Below are positions 8,397 through 16,764 of a stretch of DNA of 53,714 bases, piece by piece. The DNA is taken from NCBI GenBank assembly GCA_026397725.1, contig JAPLUI010000252.1, forward strand, positions 1 to 53,714. The letters are read 5' to 3'. The stretch comes from Verrucomicrobiota bacterium (GTDB taxonomy: Bacteria; Verrucomicrobiota; Verrucomicrobiia; Verrucomicrobiales; Akkermansiaceae). A program made the position numbers and the translations under genes. How positions within the stretch are numbered: position 1 is the first letter of the stretch; each line of letters opens with the position of its first letter. The notes under the pieces are model-generated. The model was not told the origin of the DNA and made no database searches. It saw only the letters and a list, made by a program, of their open reading frames with translations.

Positions 8397-10766
8397 ATGC
8401 CCGTGACCGCCGATCATTCACCTTCGTTCCCAGCACGCACTGCTGGCGAGGTTGTCATCACCGGGGTGGGCATCATTACGGCCATGGGCTGCGGGTGGGA
8501 GGCGAATGCGGCCGGTTTCCGGGTTGGCCGGGTGGCGCTGCGGCCGGTCACGGTGTTTGATGTGTCGCGCCAAGTGGCGCAAATTGCCGGGGAGGTCGCC
8601 CTGCCGGCGACCCTGCCCGCCAACCGCCTCAGCCGGGGTCAATTGCGGCGCATGGAACGCGGCGGAAAGATGCTGCTGCACGCTGCCAGCGAGGCGCTTG
8701 TTAGGGCCAAGGTCACCGCCGCCATGGCCCCCGCCACCTTGGAAATCGTGCTAGGCACCTCTGTCGGTGCGATGACTCACGGTGAGGAGTTTTATCGGCA
8801 GATCACCCAGGCCACCGGCTCCCGGCGCGGCCAGGTGGCGCGGGTCATCGAGTATCTGATCCCACAACAAGGCGGCTTGCTGGCCCGGGCGTTTGACTTG
8901 GTCGCGCCCACCACGGTCATTTCCAACGCCTGTGCGTCCGGGGCCAACGCGCTGGGTCATGCCTATCACTTGATCCGTGGCGGACGCAGTGAGATGGTCA
9001 TCGTCGGCGGCTATGATGCGCTCTGCCAGATGGTTTATGCGGGATTTGATTCGCTGAGGGCCCTCAGCCGGACGCGGCCCAAGCCGTTTGACGCCGCCCG
9101 CGATGGCTTGGCCCTGGGCGAGGGTGCTGCGGTGTTCGTGCTGGAACGGCGTGCGCATGCGCTGGCCCGTGGCGCGGAAATCATCGCCACGGTGGCCGGC
9201 TATGGCGTCGCCACCGATTGCCATCACCTGACCCAACCGCACCCCGCCGGCCTGGCCGCGCTGCAGAGCATGCGCATGGCTTGCCACGAGGCCGGTCTGG
9301 AGCCGCGGCAAATCCAATACCTCAACTCCCACGGCACGGGCACGCTGCTCAATGATCCCGCCGAGGCTGCCGCCATTGCCGCATGGGCGGGCGCGGCCGT
9401 GTCCGGCATCGCCGTGAGCAGCACCAAGGGGGCCATCGGCCATCTGTTAGGCGGGGCGGGCGCGGTGGAGGCGGCCATTTGCCTGATGGCCATGACCGAC
9501 GGCTTCCTCCCGGCAACCGCCCATGTGACCACGCCCGACCCGTGTTGCACCTTCGAGCTGGTCACCCGCCCGCGCCCGGCCACGCTGCACACCACGCTGA
9601 GCAATTCCTTTGGCTTTGGCGGGTCCAATGCCTCGCTCATCTTTCAGCGCGGCGATGCAAACGACGCTCACCGACTGCCGCGACAGGACGATGGTCACCG
9701 ACCGTCGCGGTCGCTCACCATCACCGGCATCGGTGCGGTCAGTCCTGCAGGGTGGGGAGTGGCGGCACTGGTCGCCGCCCTCGCGGCGGGGCATCCTTTG
9801 TTAGAAACTTGGCTGACACCACCGGCAGCCGCAGCTAACAACTTGTGCCCGCACCGGGTGCGGGCGGTGCCGCGGCCGGTGCCGGACCGGGCCATGGCCG
9901 GCCATCCCCGCTTGCGGCGGGCCACTCCGGTGGCGTTGTTTGCGGCGGCTGCGGCGCTCGAGGCGCTGGGTCCGGCACGCGTTGCCGCAGTACAAGCCGG
10001 CACGTTGCGGGCCGGTTTGATATACACCCTGCTCAATGGCGGCGTGTCGTATTGCGGGCGGTTTTGCGGCGAGGTGTTAGCCAACCCGGCCACGGCCAGT
10101 CCGATCCTGTTTCCGGAAACCGTCTTCAACGCTCCGGCCAGTCATTTGGCCGCCTATCTCGGGATCGGCGGCCCGTGTACCTCGCTGGTCGGCGATTCCG
10201 CCCAATTCCTCGCGGCCATTGACCTCGCCGCGCTGTGGTTGGACCTCGGCCACATCGATCTCTGTCTGGTCGTCGGCGCGGAGGAAAATGACTGGCTGGC
10301 CGCCGCCGCCATCGCTTTGCTCAAACTCGGGGTGCCCGCCGCGGAAGGCGCCGCCTGCCTCGTCATCGAACCCGGCGGACCGGGCACCGCCGGCGTCGCC
10401 ATCGAGGCCTTGACCACCCGCCACCCCATCGCCGGTTTCGCGCAGCGCCAGCAGGCCGCTGCGGCCGCCCGCGCCGCGCTGGGTGCCATCAATCCCGCCG
10501 CGTTGTTAGTGGACGACCGCTGTGGCCATCCCGCGTCCGATGCCGCCACCGCGCGGGCATGGCCGGAGTGGAGCGGCCCGCGCTGGTCACCCGCGACGAT
10601 TCTTGGCCACGGTCTCAGCGCGGCCGGGGCATGGCAATGTGTCGCCGCCTGCCACAGCTTGCGCAGCGGGGCCGCCACCGAGGCCATCGTGGTCAGCACC
10701 GGCATCAGCCAACGGGCCTGCGCCCTGCACCTGCGCCAGCACGATTGTCAGCCCGCTGAAGCCTAA
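8397..10766 (+). CDS. Fused beta-ketoacyl synthase plus chain-length-factor-like protein
   Basis: The 789-residue product holds two thiolase-fold units in one frame. The first (residues about 16-425) is a complete KAS II-type ketosynthase with Cys179 (NACASGANAL), His312 (SHGTGT), Lys344 and His349 (GAIGHLLGGAG), and ends with SNSFGFGGSNASLIF. The second (about 442-789) begins again with ITGIGAVSPAGWG. At the nucleophile region it reads CTSLVGDSAQF (from Cys594): aligned on the GP pair, the active cysteine is replaced by Ser601, and the later histidine motifs are not visible. This is the pattern of KS plus chain length factor pairs, normally two proteins. The gene heads a two-gene plus-strand unit. 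No in-frame start codon lies at the domain junction, so a fusion is the simplest reading. Confidence 0.85.
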   Translation: MPVTADHSPSFPARTAGEVVITGVGIITAMGCGWEANAAGFRVGRVALRPVTVFDVSRQVAQIAGEVALPATLPANRLSRGQLRRMERGGKMLLHAASEALVRAKVTAAMAPATLEIVLGTSVGAMTHGEEFYRQITQATGSRRGQVARVIEYLIPQQGGLLARAFDLVAPTTVISNACASGANALGHAYHLIRGGRSEMVIVGGYDALCQMVYAGFDSLRALSRTRPKPFDAARDGLALGEGAAVFVLERRAHALARGAEIIATVAGYGVATDCHHLTQPHPAGLAALQSMRMACHEAGLEPRQIQYLNSHGTGTLLNDPAEAAAIAAWAGAAVSGIAVSSTKGAIGHLLGGAGAVEAAICLMAMTDGFLPATAHVTTPDPCCTFELVTRPRPATLHTTLSNSFGFGGSNASLIFQRGDANDAHRLPRQDDGHRPSRSLTITGIGAVSPAGWGVAALVAALAAGHPLLETWLTPPAAAANNLCPHRVRAVPRPVPDRAMAGHPRLRRATPVALFAAAAALEALGPARVAAVQAGTLRAGLIYTLLNGGVSYCGRFCGEVLANPATASPILFPETVFNAPASHLAAYLGIGGPCTSLVGDSAQFLAAIDLAALWLDLGHIDLCLVVGAEENDWLAAAAIALLKLGVPAAEGAACLVIEPGGPGTAGVAIEALTTRHPIAGFAQRQQAAAAARAALGAINPAALLVDDRCGHPASDAATARAWPEWSGPRWSPATILGHGLSAAGAWQCVAACHSLRSGAATEAIVVSTGISQRACALHLRQHDCQPAEA

Positions 10767-10781
10767 CCTGCCACCTTTGGA

Positions 10782-11723
10782 ATGAGTGCTTCGCAAGCCC
10801 ACCCATCTAACAGTCCAGCACCGGGCGGTGGCTGGTATGATGCACGCTGGACGCAACTGATGGTGTGCATCCTGAAGCGGCTTCCGACTGCTTGGTGTGT
10901 GGTTCTCACCAGTCCGGTGGCATTGGTGTTCTATCTGTTTGCACGGGTCCAGGGCCGGGCGGTGCGGGCCAATCTGCGGGCCTTGTTTCCGGCGCACGGG
11001 GCGCTGCGTTGCTGGCTGGGTGCCTATCAGGTATTTCGGCATTTTGCCCTCACCTATGTGGACCGCCTGTTATACCGGCATTGCGCCCGGCAGGTCGAGT
11101 GGGACGTGCATGGCATGGAGATTTTCGAGCGAATGAAAAGCGAGGCGGGCGGCGTGCTCGTGTTCACCGTGCATGCGGGCAATTATGATATTGGGTCCTC
11201 GCTGCTGGCGGCGAAGCTCGGACGGGAGTTGCACACCGTGCGGGCGCCGGAACGCAGCCGTTCGCTCGAGCAACTCCGCGCGGCCGAACTCCACGCCGCC
11301 AGCCGCCAGCAACCCCTGCTGCGCTTCCATTACAACACCCCGGGGGGAACTCTTGGCATCGACCTCTTCCGCCTGTTGCAGGCCGGGGCAATCGTGGCGG
11401 TGCAGGGCGACCGCGTGGTGATGGATGTCTCGCCGCTGGTGGTGGTGCATGCGGGGGTAAGTTATACCATTCCGCGCGGCCCCCTGATGTTGGCGGAGAC
11501 CGCCGGGGTGCCCTGTTATGCGGTTTTCCTGATCCGGTGCGGGGTGTGCCGCTATCGGATTGAGGTTTGCGAACCGTTCTTCACCGGACAACACAAAATG
11601 CAGCGGACCGAGATCGCCGCGCTATGGATTCCGCTCATGGCGGACTTCCTGCACCGCCATTGGGATCAATGGTTTGTGTTTGAAAACATCATCCACCGCG
11701 TTCCTCCCGATCCGGCGCGTTGA
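10782..11723 (+). CDS. LpxL/HtrB-like lysophospholipid acyltransferase
   Basis: The 313-residue protein has an N-terminal membrane segment (about residues 30-52) and the lipid A acyltransferase motif HAGNYD with His131 and Asp136, followed by VQGDR near residue 208. LpxL-type enzymes move an acyl chain from ACP to a lipid acceptor, and such a gene is common in aryl-polyene clusters. It starts 15 bases after the ketosynthase stop and probably shares its transcript. It ends 27 bases from the convergent ABC permease gene. Confidence 0.8.
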   Translation: MSASQAHPSNSPAPGGGWYDARWTQLMVCILKRLPTAWCVVLTSPVALVFYLFARVQGRAVRANLRALFPAHGALRCWLGAYQVFRHFALTYVDRLLYRHCARQVEWDVHGMEIFERMKSEAGGVLVFTVHAGNYDIGSSLLAAKLGRELHTVRAPERSRSLEQLRAAELHAASRQQPLLRFHYNTPGGTLGIDLFRLLQAGAIVAVQGDRVVMDVSPLVVVHAGVSYTIPRGPLMLAETAGVPCYAVFLIRCGVCRYRIEVCEPFFTGQHKMQRTEIAALWIPLMADFLHRHWDQWFVFENIIHRVPPDPAR

Positions 11724-11750
11724 CGCCAGCTCACGCCCGGGCGGGGCTGC

Positions 11751-13073
11751 TCACGCTTGCCTGAAGAGCCGGCGCCACGACCAGGCGAGTCCGGCGCAAC
11801 CAAAGGCCGCCAGCAGGAGCAAGCGGCCTTGGATGTCGGCCAGCGTCGCGCCGCGGGTGAAGAGATCCTGATAGGCCGTGACGCTCCAGTTGAGCGGCGT
11901 GAGCGCGCTGAGTTGTTGCATGACGGGCGGCATGAAAAACACGGGCACCATCACGCCGCCGAGCGCGGCTAACAGCACCACCGAGGTGGAGCCCACCATG
12001 CCGGCCTGTTCCTGGCTGGTGGCGGTGCTGGCAACCGCGAGCGCAAAGCCCACCGCCGCCAAGCCCGTGGCCAGCGTGAGCACGACCAGCGTGGGCACGG
12101 GGGCAGTGAGGGCAAAGGCCCCGGTGCCACAGGCCGGCAGCAGCCAGCGGCCCGCCGCCAGCATCATGGAGAATTGCAGCACGGCCACGCCCAGATAGAG
12201 GAGGAGCTTGCCCACGATGATGGAAAACGGCCGCACCGACATGGTCAGCAGGCGGGTGAGCGTGCCTTCCTGGCGCTCGCGCAGCAGGCAGGTCGATACC
12301 GGAATGACGATGAAGAACATCGCGAAGACCGAGTACGCGGGGACGTTGAACTGCGTCATGTCGGGGACTTGCTCCGCGTGGCTGGCATTCGTACTGGTGC
12401 TGGCATTGGCCGGCGCGGCGACGGTGATGGCGTGGCCGGAGCGATAGGCGGGTGCGGTGATGGCACCCTCAAGCGCGGGCAGCGTGGCCCCCGGCGGCAG
12501 GCGCTTGCCGATTTCCCGCGGTATCACCTCGCCCCAGGCCCGCATGTCGAGTTCGAATTCCTTGCCTTGGGCGAGACTCTGCAGGGCAAGCGTAACCAAC
12601 ATCCGGCACGGACCCGAAATGCCCGGGTCAAAATACGTTTCGATGGCCAGCGGCGCGGGTGCTGCCGGCGGCTGCGCTGCCGTCTGCGATGGCGGCTCGG
12701 CCCAGTGGCGTGCGGCGGCGACGGCGTTGTGGCCAAGGCCCTTTGGGAACACCACGAAGACCTGCGCCTGTCCCTGCCGCACGATCTCGCGGGCCGCCGC
12801 ACGATCCAGCGGCTGGCCGTTTTTCTCGGTTAGAAGTTGCACGCCCTTGGCTGCGGCGAAACCACGCGCCAGTGCTTGCGAGGTTGTGGAGCCATCCTCG
12901 TCCACCAGCGCCGCCTTCACATTGAACTTGGTGACGTTCTTGAACGCGCCATCCTGCACCAGAGTCACGACAAGCAACACCGCCAGCGGCATCAGGAAAA
13001 TGAACGCGAGGCCGACCGGATCGCGCAGCAGGACCAGCAGTTCCTTGTGGAGCATGAAGGGCAGTTTGGACAT
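11751..13073 (-). CDS. ABC-2 type transporter permease
   Basis: The 440-residue membrane protein has one N-terminal transmembrane helix (AFIFLMPLAVLLVVTLV), a large extracytoplasmic region to about residue 245, then five or six helices typical of ABC-2 permeases (for example STCLLRERQEGTLTRLLTMS before the helix pair). The start is placed at MSKLPFMLHKELLVLLRDP; the open frame continues upstream into the ATPase gene without a sensible protein. With the ATPase at 13121 it forms an exporter. In known aryl-polyene clusters the exporter is an MMPL/RND protein, so this is a different solution. Confidence 0.85.
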   Translation of the reverse strand: MSKLPFMLHKELLVLLRDPVGLAFIFLMPLAVLLVVTLVQDGAFKNVTKFNVKAALVDEDGSTTSQALARGFAAAKGVQLLTEKNGQPLDRAAAREIVRQGQAQVFVVFPKGLGHNAVAAARHWAEPPSQTAAQPPAAPAPLAIETYFDPGISGPCRMLVTLALQSLAQGKEFELDMRAWGEVIPREIGKRLPPGATLPALEGAITAPAYRSGHAITVAAPANASTSTNASHAEQVPDMTQFNVPAYSVFAMFFIVIPVSTCLLRERQEGTLTRLLTMSVRPFSIIVGKLLLYLGVAVLQFSMMLAAGRWLLPACGTGAFALTAPVPTLVVLTLATGLAAVGFALAVASTATSQEQAGMVGSTSVVLLAALGGVMVPVFFMPPVMQQLSALTPLNWSVTAYQDLFTRGATLADIQGRLLLLAAFGCAGLAWSWRRLFRQA

Positions 13074-13120
13074 CGGGATGCGGGCGGCTCGGGCTGAATG
13101 GTTCGTGCGACGGGCGGGGC

Positions 13121-13867
13121 TCAGTCGCGCAGCTCCCGACCGGTTAGGTTGATGAAGACATCCTCCAGCCCGCGGGCGCCGGGCTGCGCTTGGATCAGTT
13201 CGCAGGGGGTGCCCTCCGCGATGCTGGCCCCATTGTCGATGATCACGACGCGCGAACACAGCGCCTCGGCCTCCTTGATATAGTGAGTGGTGTATAGCAG
13301 GGTCATGCCCTCGCGATTCAGACGGGCCAGATTGTCGTAGATCAGCAAGCGCGACTGCGGGTCAACTCCCGCAGTGGGCTCGTCGAGAACGACCAGTGCG
13401 GGCTCATGGAGGAGGCCGGCAATGAGATTGCAGCGACGTTTCATGCCGCCCGAGAAACGGCCGACCGCACGCCTGGCCGCGGATGTCAGGCCGAGACGCT
13501 CCAGCCAGGTGTCAACCCGGTTGCGCAACAGCGAGCCGCCCAAGCCGTGCATGCGGCCGAAGAATAGCAGATTCTCCCGGGCGCTCAGCGTCGGGTAGAG
13601 CGCGATTTCCTGCGGGACCAGGCCAAACAAGGCCTTCGTTGGGTCGCGCCCGGCTGTCGGATGGTGGCCGTCGAGACGGATGCTGCCCTCGTCGGGCCTG
13701 AGCAAGCCGCAGAGCAGCGAGATGAGGGTGGTCTTGCCGGCCCCGTTAGGGCCGAGCAGTCCGAAGAACTCGCCGCGTTGAACGTGCAGCCGCATGCTCC
13801 GGAGGGCCGGCTCGGGGTTGCCCGCGTAGGTCTTGCTCAACCCGTCGATTTGGAGAAAGGCACTCAT
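13121..13867 (-). CDS. ABC transporter ATP-binding protein
   Basis: The 248-residue ATPase has Walker A GPNGAGKT (39-46), signature FSGGM (138-142), Walker B LVVLDEP (158-164) and the H-loop in YTTHYIKEAE. It resembles DrrA/CcmA-type ATPases of ABC-2 exporters. Its start overlaps the dehydratase stop by ATGA, and the permease gene follows 47 bases downstream, so dehydratase, ATPase and permease form one operon. That tight link suggests the exporter carries the product of this pathway. Confidence 0.9.
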   Translation of the reverse strand: MSAFLQIDGLSKTYAGNPEPALRSMRLHVQRGEFFGLLGPNGAGKTTLISLLCGLLRPDEGSIRLDGHHPTAGRDPTKALFGLVPQEIALYPTLSARENLLFFGRMHGLGGSLLRNRVDTWLERLGLTSAARRAVGRFSGGMKRRCNLIAGLLHEPALVVLDEPTAGVDPQSRLLIYDNLARLNREGMTLLYTTHYIKEAEALCSRVVIIDNGASIAEGTPCELIQAQPGARGLEDVFINLTGRELRD

Positions 13868-14322
13868 TGCCGGGAGCTGTCAGGTTGGGGGACCTCCGGC
13901 TCCGGCACCAGGCCGCCGAGCGTCAGCCTGGTTGTTAGGACGCGCTTGGGACCGACCCATGCCTCGCCCTCGATCTGCACCAGGGCACCCATGCGTCCGA
14001 GGACGGAGGCGTGCAGCAGCAGGGTTTCGCCGGGCACCACGCTGCCGGTGATCTTGGCGTTGTGGACGGCGGCGAGGCGGAGGTTTGGCATGGCCGGAAT
14101 GGCCGGATCGGATTGGGCGATGACGCCGCCGAGTTGGGCAATGGCTTCGATGAGCAGCACGCCAGGCAGCAGCGCCACCCCGGGAAAATGCCCGGCGAGA
14201 AAGGCCTCGTCGCCCCGCAGCAAGTAACGGCCAGCCCCGGAGCGACCGGGAACCAGCGCGTCGAGCGCGTCGATGAAGCGGAACTCAGGTCCGTGCGGAA
14301 GGGCTAACAAGGCGGCATGCAT
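13864..14322 (-). CDS. FabZ-like 3-hydroxyacyl-ACP dehydratase
   Basis: The 152-residue hot-dog-fold protein shows the FabZ active-site segment GHFPGVALLPGVLLIEAIAQ with His45 and Glu59. The enzyme removes water from 3-hydroxyacyl-ACP to give a trans double bond; with the ketoreductase and ketosynthase but no enoyl reductase in the window, repeated cycles could yield a conjugated polyene. It is the first gene of the exporter operon. The start at 14322 lies about 118 bases from the divergent methyltransferase start. Confidence 0.85.
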   Translation of the reverse strand: MHAALLALPHGPEFRFIDALDALVPGRSGAGRYLLRGDEAFLAGHFPGVALLPGVLLIEAIAQLGGVIAQSDPAIPAMPNLRLAAVHNAKITGSVVPGETLLLHASVLGRMGALVQIEGEAWVGPKRVLTTRLTLGGLVPEPEVPQPDSSRQ

Positions 14323-14440
14323 GAGGGCGGCGAAGCCGGATCATAGGGGCTGCGCGGGGGGGACGCCAGCGGGTATTTTGCGGGCCCCGCAATCGGGGGT
14401 TGGCAGGAGGCGGGATTGGTGCTTGGTTCGGGCGTCGCAA

Positions 14441-15169
14441 ATGGGATCAAGACCAGCAGCCGGGTTTCGCCATCGCGGCGGCAGGCCCGAGGCGGGCCGG
14501 ACGCTGAGCCACCACGGGTTCGGGGTGCGGCAGTTTGCCGGCCGGTTTCCCTCGCTGCAGGAACGCTGGTATGTGATGGGAAAACTGGCCACCGACCCGC
14601 TCTACCCTGCCGTGCATGACGTGCTCCAAGGCACCACGGCCCCGCTGCTGGATGTGGGGTGCGGCATGGGCGTGCTGGCATTCTATCTGCGCCAACGCGG
14701 GTGGCAGCCCGCCATCATCGGGCTGGATTGCGATCCGCGAAAAATCGCCACGGCCCGCCGGGTGGCTGCTGACTTTGCCGGGACCCAGGAGTTTTTCCTG
14801 GGTGATGCCGGGCTGGCTTTGCCCGCGCATTGTGGCAGTGTGACGCTGTTGGATATTTTGCAATACTTTCCACCTGACACGCGCGAGGTCCTGCTGCGGG
14901 AAGGTGCCGCGCGGATTGCGGATGACGGGGTGTTGGTCATCCGAACCGGCCTCATGGATGACACGCGGCGGTTTCGCGTGACGCGCCTGGTGGACCGCAT
15001 GGCGGCGCTGGTGAAGTGGATTGAGCCGCCGCCCGTGCACTATCCCGGCCGCGCTGAGTTGTGCCGCGTGCTCCACGGCGCGGGACTGATCGGTGACTTC
15101 GAGCCGCAGTGGGGCCGCACGCCCTTCAACAACTGGCTGGGGGTGTTCCGGCGGACGGCGCCGCATTGA
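14441..15169 (+). CDS. Class I SAM-dependent methyltransferase
   Basis: The protein has the SAM-binding motif DVGCGMGVLAFYL at Asp71, an acidic LDCDP loop after strand 2 and a motif LLDILQYFPPDTREVL. The small aromatic-like profile resembles the methyltransferases of aryl-polyene clusters. The start is uncertain: ATG at 14441 gives 242 residues, but a TTG at 14423 is also in frame with GGAGG at 14406-14410. The 3' end overlaps the convergent deacetylase gene by 44 bases. Confidence 0.8.
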   Translation: MGSRPAAGFRHRGGRPEAGRTLSHHGFGVRQFAGRFPSLQERWYVMGKLATDPLYPAVHDVLQGTTAPLLDVGCGMGVLAFYLRQRGWQPAIIGLDCDPRKIATARRVAADFAGTQEFFLGDAGLALPAHCGSVTLLDILQYFPPDTREVLLREGAARIADDGVLVIRTGLMDDTRRFRVTRLVDRMAALVKWIEPPPVHYPGRAELCRVLHGAGLIGDFEPQWGRTPFNNWLGVFRRTAPH

Positions 15170-15947
15170 GCCAGGCTTCCGGCAGGGTGGTGCTCCAAGC
15201 TTCCTTTTCTAACATTAGAAGCACCCCTCGCAGCACCTCCGGCGAGTGCGGCAGGCCCTGATGCAAAACCACAATTGCCCCGGCGCACAGCTTGCGGCGG
15301 ATCGAGGCGAGGATGTTTTCAAGTGGCGTATTCACCCCATCAAAGCCGCGGGCCTGCCAGCCAACGACTGCAAGCGCAAACTCGGCGGCGATGCGATTGC
15401 AATACGGGTTCCGCATGCCCACCGGGGCCCGGAACAGCTTGGGTTCGAGCCCGCTGATAGAGCTTAAGGTCCGCTGGCATTCACGCACTTCCCGGCGCTG
15501 CCGCCATGGCGGAAAACTCCAATACCAATAGGCCGGATGGGTGTGGGTGTGATTGCCGATCAGATGGCCCGCCGCGCGGATGCGTTGCACGTCTGCCGGG
15601 CGTTGCGCCGCCCGCTCCCCGATCAGGAAAAACACCGCCCGCACCCGCCGGGCCGCCAAAATGCCGAGCAGCTCCTCGGTATCGGCGCAGGGCCCGTCGT
15701 CAATGGTTAGGATCACGCTGCGTTCGGTGCTTGGAAAGCACCGGATGGCAGCCCCAAACAGCCGACTGTGAGGATACAGGGTGCTGAATGCCAGGATCAT
15801 CTCGACGCCCAGCAAGCCAGCCACTGCCCACGGCCAACCGCACCAATACCCGAGCCCCAGCGGCGCGGCATGCATGGCGCACAGCAGCATGGTCACGCCA
15901 ATGCTGGCATGCCGACGTGACGCGCTGCGGGGATGGGTTTGGGTCAT
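15126..15947 (-). CDS. Polysaccharide deacetylase (NodB domain)
   Basis: The 273-residue protein has two N-terminal membrane helices (residues about 17-60), then a NodB domain with TIDDGP (Asp83, Asp84) and NHTHTH (His133, His137) that bind the metal, and a later FRAPVG motif. Such enzymes remove N-acetyl groups from polysaccharides or act on lipid-linked sugars. Start at MTQTHP was chosen because the upstream 31 residues lack family features. Its place in the lipid block suggests a glycolipid substrate, but this is inference. Confidence 0.8.
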   Translation of the reverse strand: MTQTHPRSASRRHASIGVTMLLCAMHAAPLGLGYWCGWPWAVAGLLGVEMILAFSTLYPHSRLFGAAIRCFPSTERSVILTIDDGPCADTEELLGILAARRVRAVFFLIGERAAQRPADVQRIRAAGHLIGNHTHTHPAYWYWSFPPWRQRREVRECQRTLSSISGLEPKLFRAPVGMRNPYCNRIAAEFALAVVGWQARGFDGVNTPLENILASIRRKLCAGAIVVLHQGLPHSPEVLRGVLLMLEKEAWSTTLPEAWLNAAPSAGTPPASC

Positions 15948-16103
15948 GGGAGAGTTCCGGTCGCAAGTGTCGGGTTCCGGCCTGCGGCTGACAAGCTGGA
16001 AAGCGGTGCTGAATGGTGGTGCTGAATTTTTGGTTGTCACGGGCTGGTGGCCGTGTAGCCTTCGTGGAAATTTGCGGTTTGGCAGGTCCGATCTCGAAGC
16101 CCC

Positions 16104-16733
16104 ATGAACCGCTCAGCCGAGCCAGCCAAGCCCATGAACCTACCCGCCGTCACCAAACTGTTGCTGCTGCCATGTTTCGCATGGCTCGGAGCGTGTGCGC
16201 CATCCGCGCCGCTGGGGGCATCCCACCCGGCCGACCAGTGGGCGGCGGATGCGGAATCCGGCGTCGTCTGGCAGGTCGGGCACCACACCCCTATCAACTA
16301 TGTGGTGTTGCCGCAGATGCTTTCGGCACGCACGCCGCAGCATGCGCGGATGGTGCTCGGCGGGCATGACCTGACGCTGCGGGCGAGGTTCAGCCTGTTA
16401 GTGGAGCCGGTCGCCCGCGGCCCGGAGTCGCTCTATCTTGGCTGCGCTGCCGGGCCGACTTTGGAATACTGGTTTGCCGGCAAGCAGGCGTGTGCGTATG
16501 CCGGTGCCGGTGGCGGCTGCGGGGTCATCGACAGCACCGGTGTTGCCGGCGGGCAGGGGCAGGATTTCACGCTGAATTGGTATGCGACCAGCGGGTTGCG
16601 CTACTATCCGAAGGACAATCTGGCCATCAGTGCCGGGGTCTTTTTCCAACATCTCTCCAATGGCGGGGCGACCGATCCCAATCCGGGGCTGGATGGCCTC
16701 GGCCCGGTCATCGGCGTGACCGGGCATTTCTGA
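16104..16733 (+). CDS. PagL-like lipid A 3-O-deacylase (acyloxyacyl hydrolase family), lipoprotein
   Basis: The 209-residue protein has a signal peptide ending in a lipobox (LGAC, Cys31), then the beta-barrel-like pattern of PagL. The active-site segment FFQHLSNGG gives His183 and Ser185. In PagL the third residue is a glutamate 14 residues after the histidine; here that place is Asp197 (NPGLD). The lipobox is unusual for an outer membrane barrel. It may trim acyl chains from lipid A or another outer membrane lipid. An internal ATG at 16134 is an alternative start. Confidence 0.7.
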   Translation: MNRSAEPAKPMNLPAVTKLLLLPCFAWLGACAPSAPLGASHPADQWAADAESGVVWQVGHHTPINYVVLPQMLSARTPQHARMVLGGHDLTLRARFSLLVEPVARGPESLYLGCAAGPTLEYWFAGKQACAYAGAGGGCGVIDSTGVAGGQGQDFTLNWYATSGLRYYPKDNLAISAGVFFQHLSNGGATDPNPGLDGLGPVIGVTGHF

Positions 16734-16736
16734 AGC

Positions 16737-16761
16737 GCCGCCGCAGGTGGCCTGCGGCGGC
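16737..16761. terminator. Two-way hairpin between convergent genes
   Basis: A perfect 11-bp stem (gccgccgcagg / cctgcggcggc) with a 3-base loop starts four bases after the PagL-like stop and ends three bases before the PlsC-like stop. No long T-run follows on either strand, so termination strength is uncertain. Confidence 0.6.
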
Positions 16762-16764
16762 CGC

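Noticed and set aside
9610..9804. Separate start for the second ketosynthase-like domain
   Set aside because: The ATG codons there are out of frame with the domain and the frame stops after a short distance; the fused frame is continuous.
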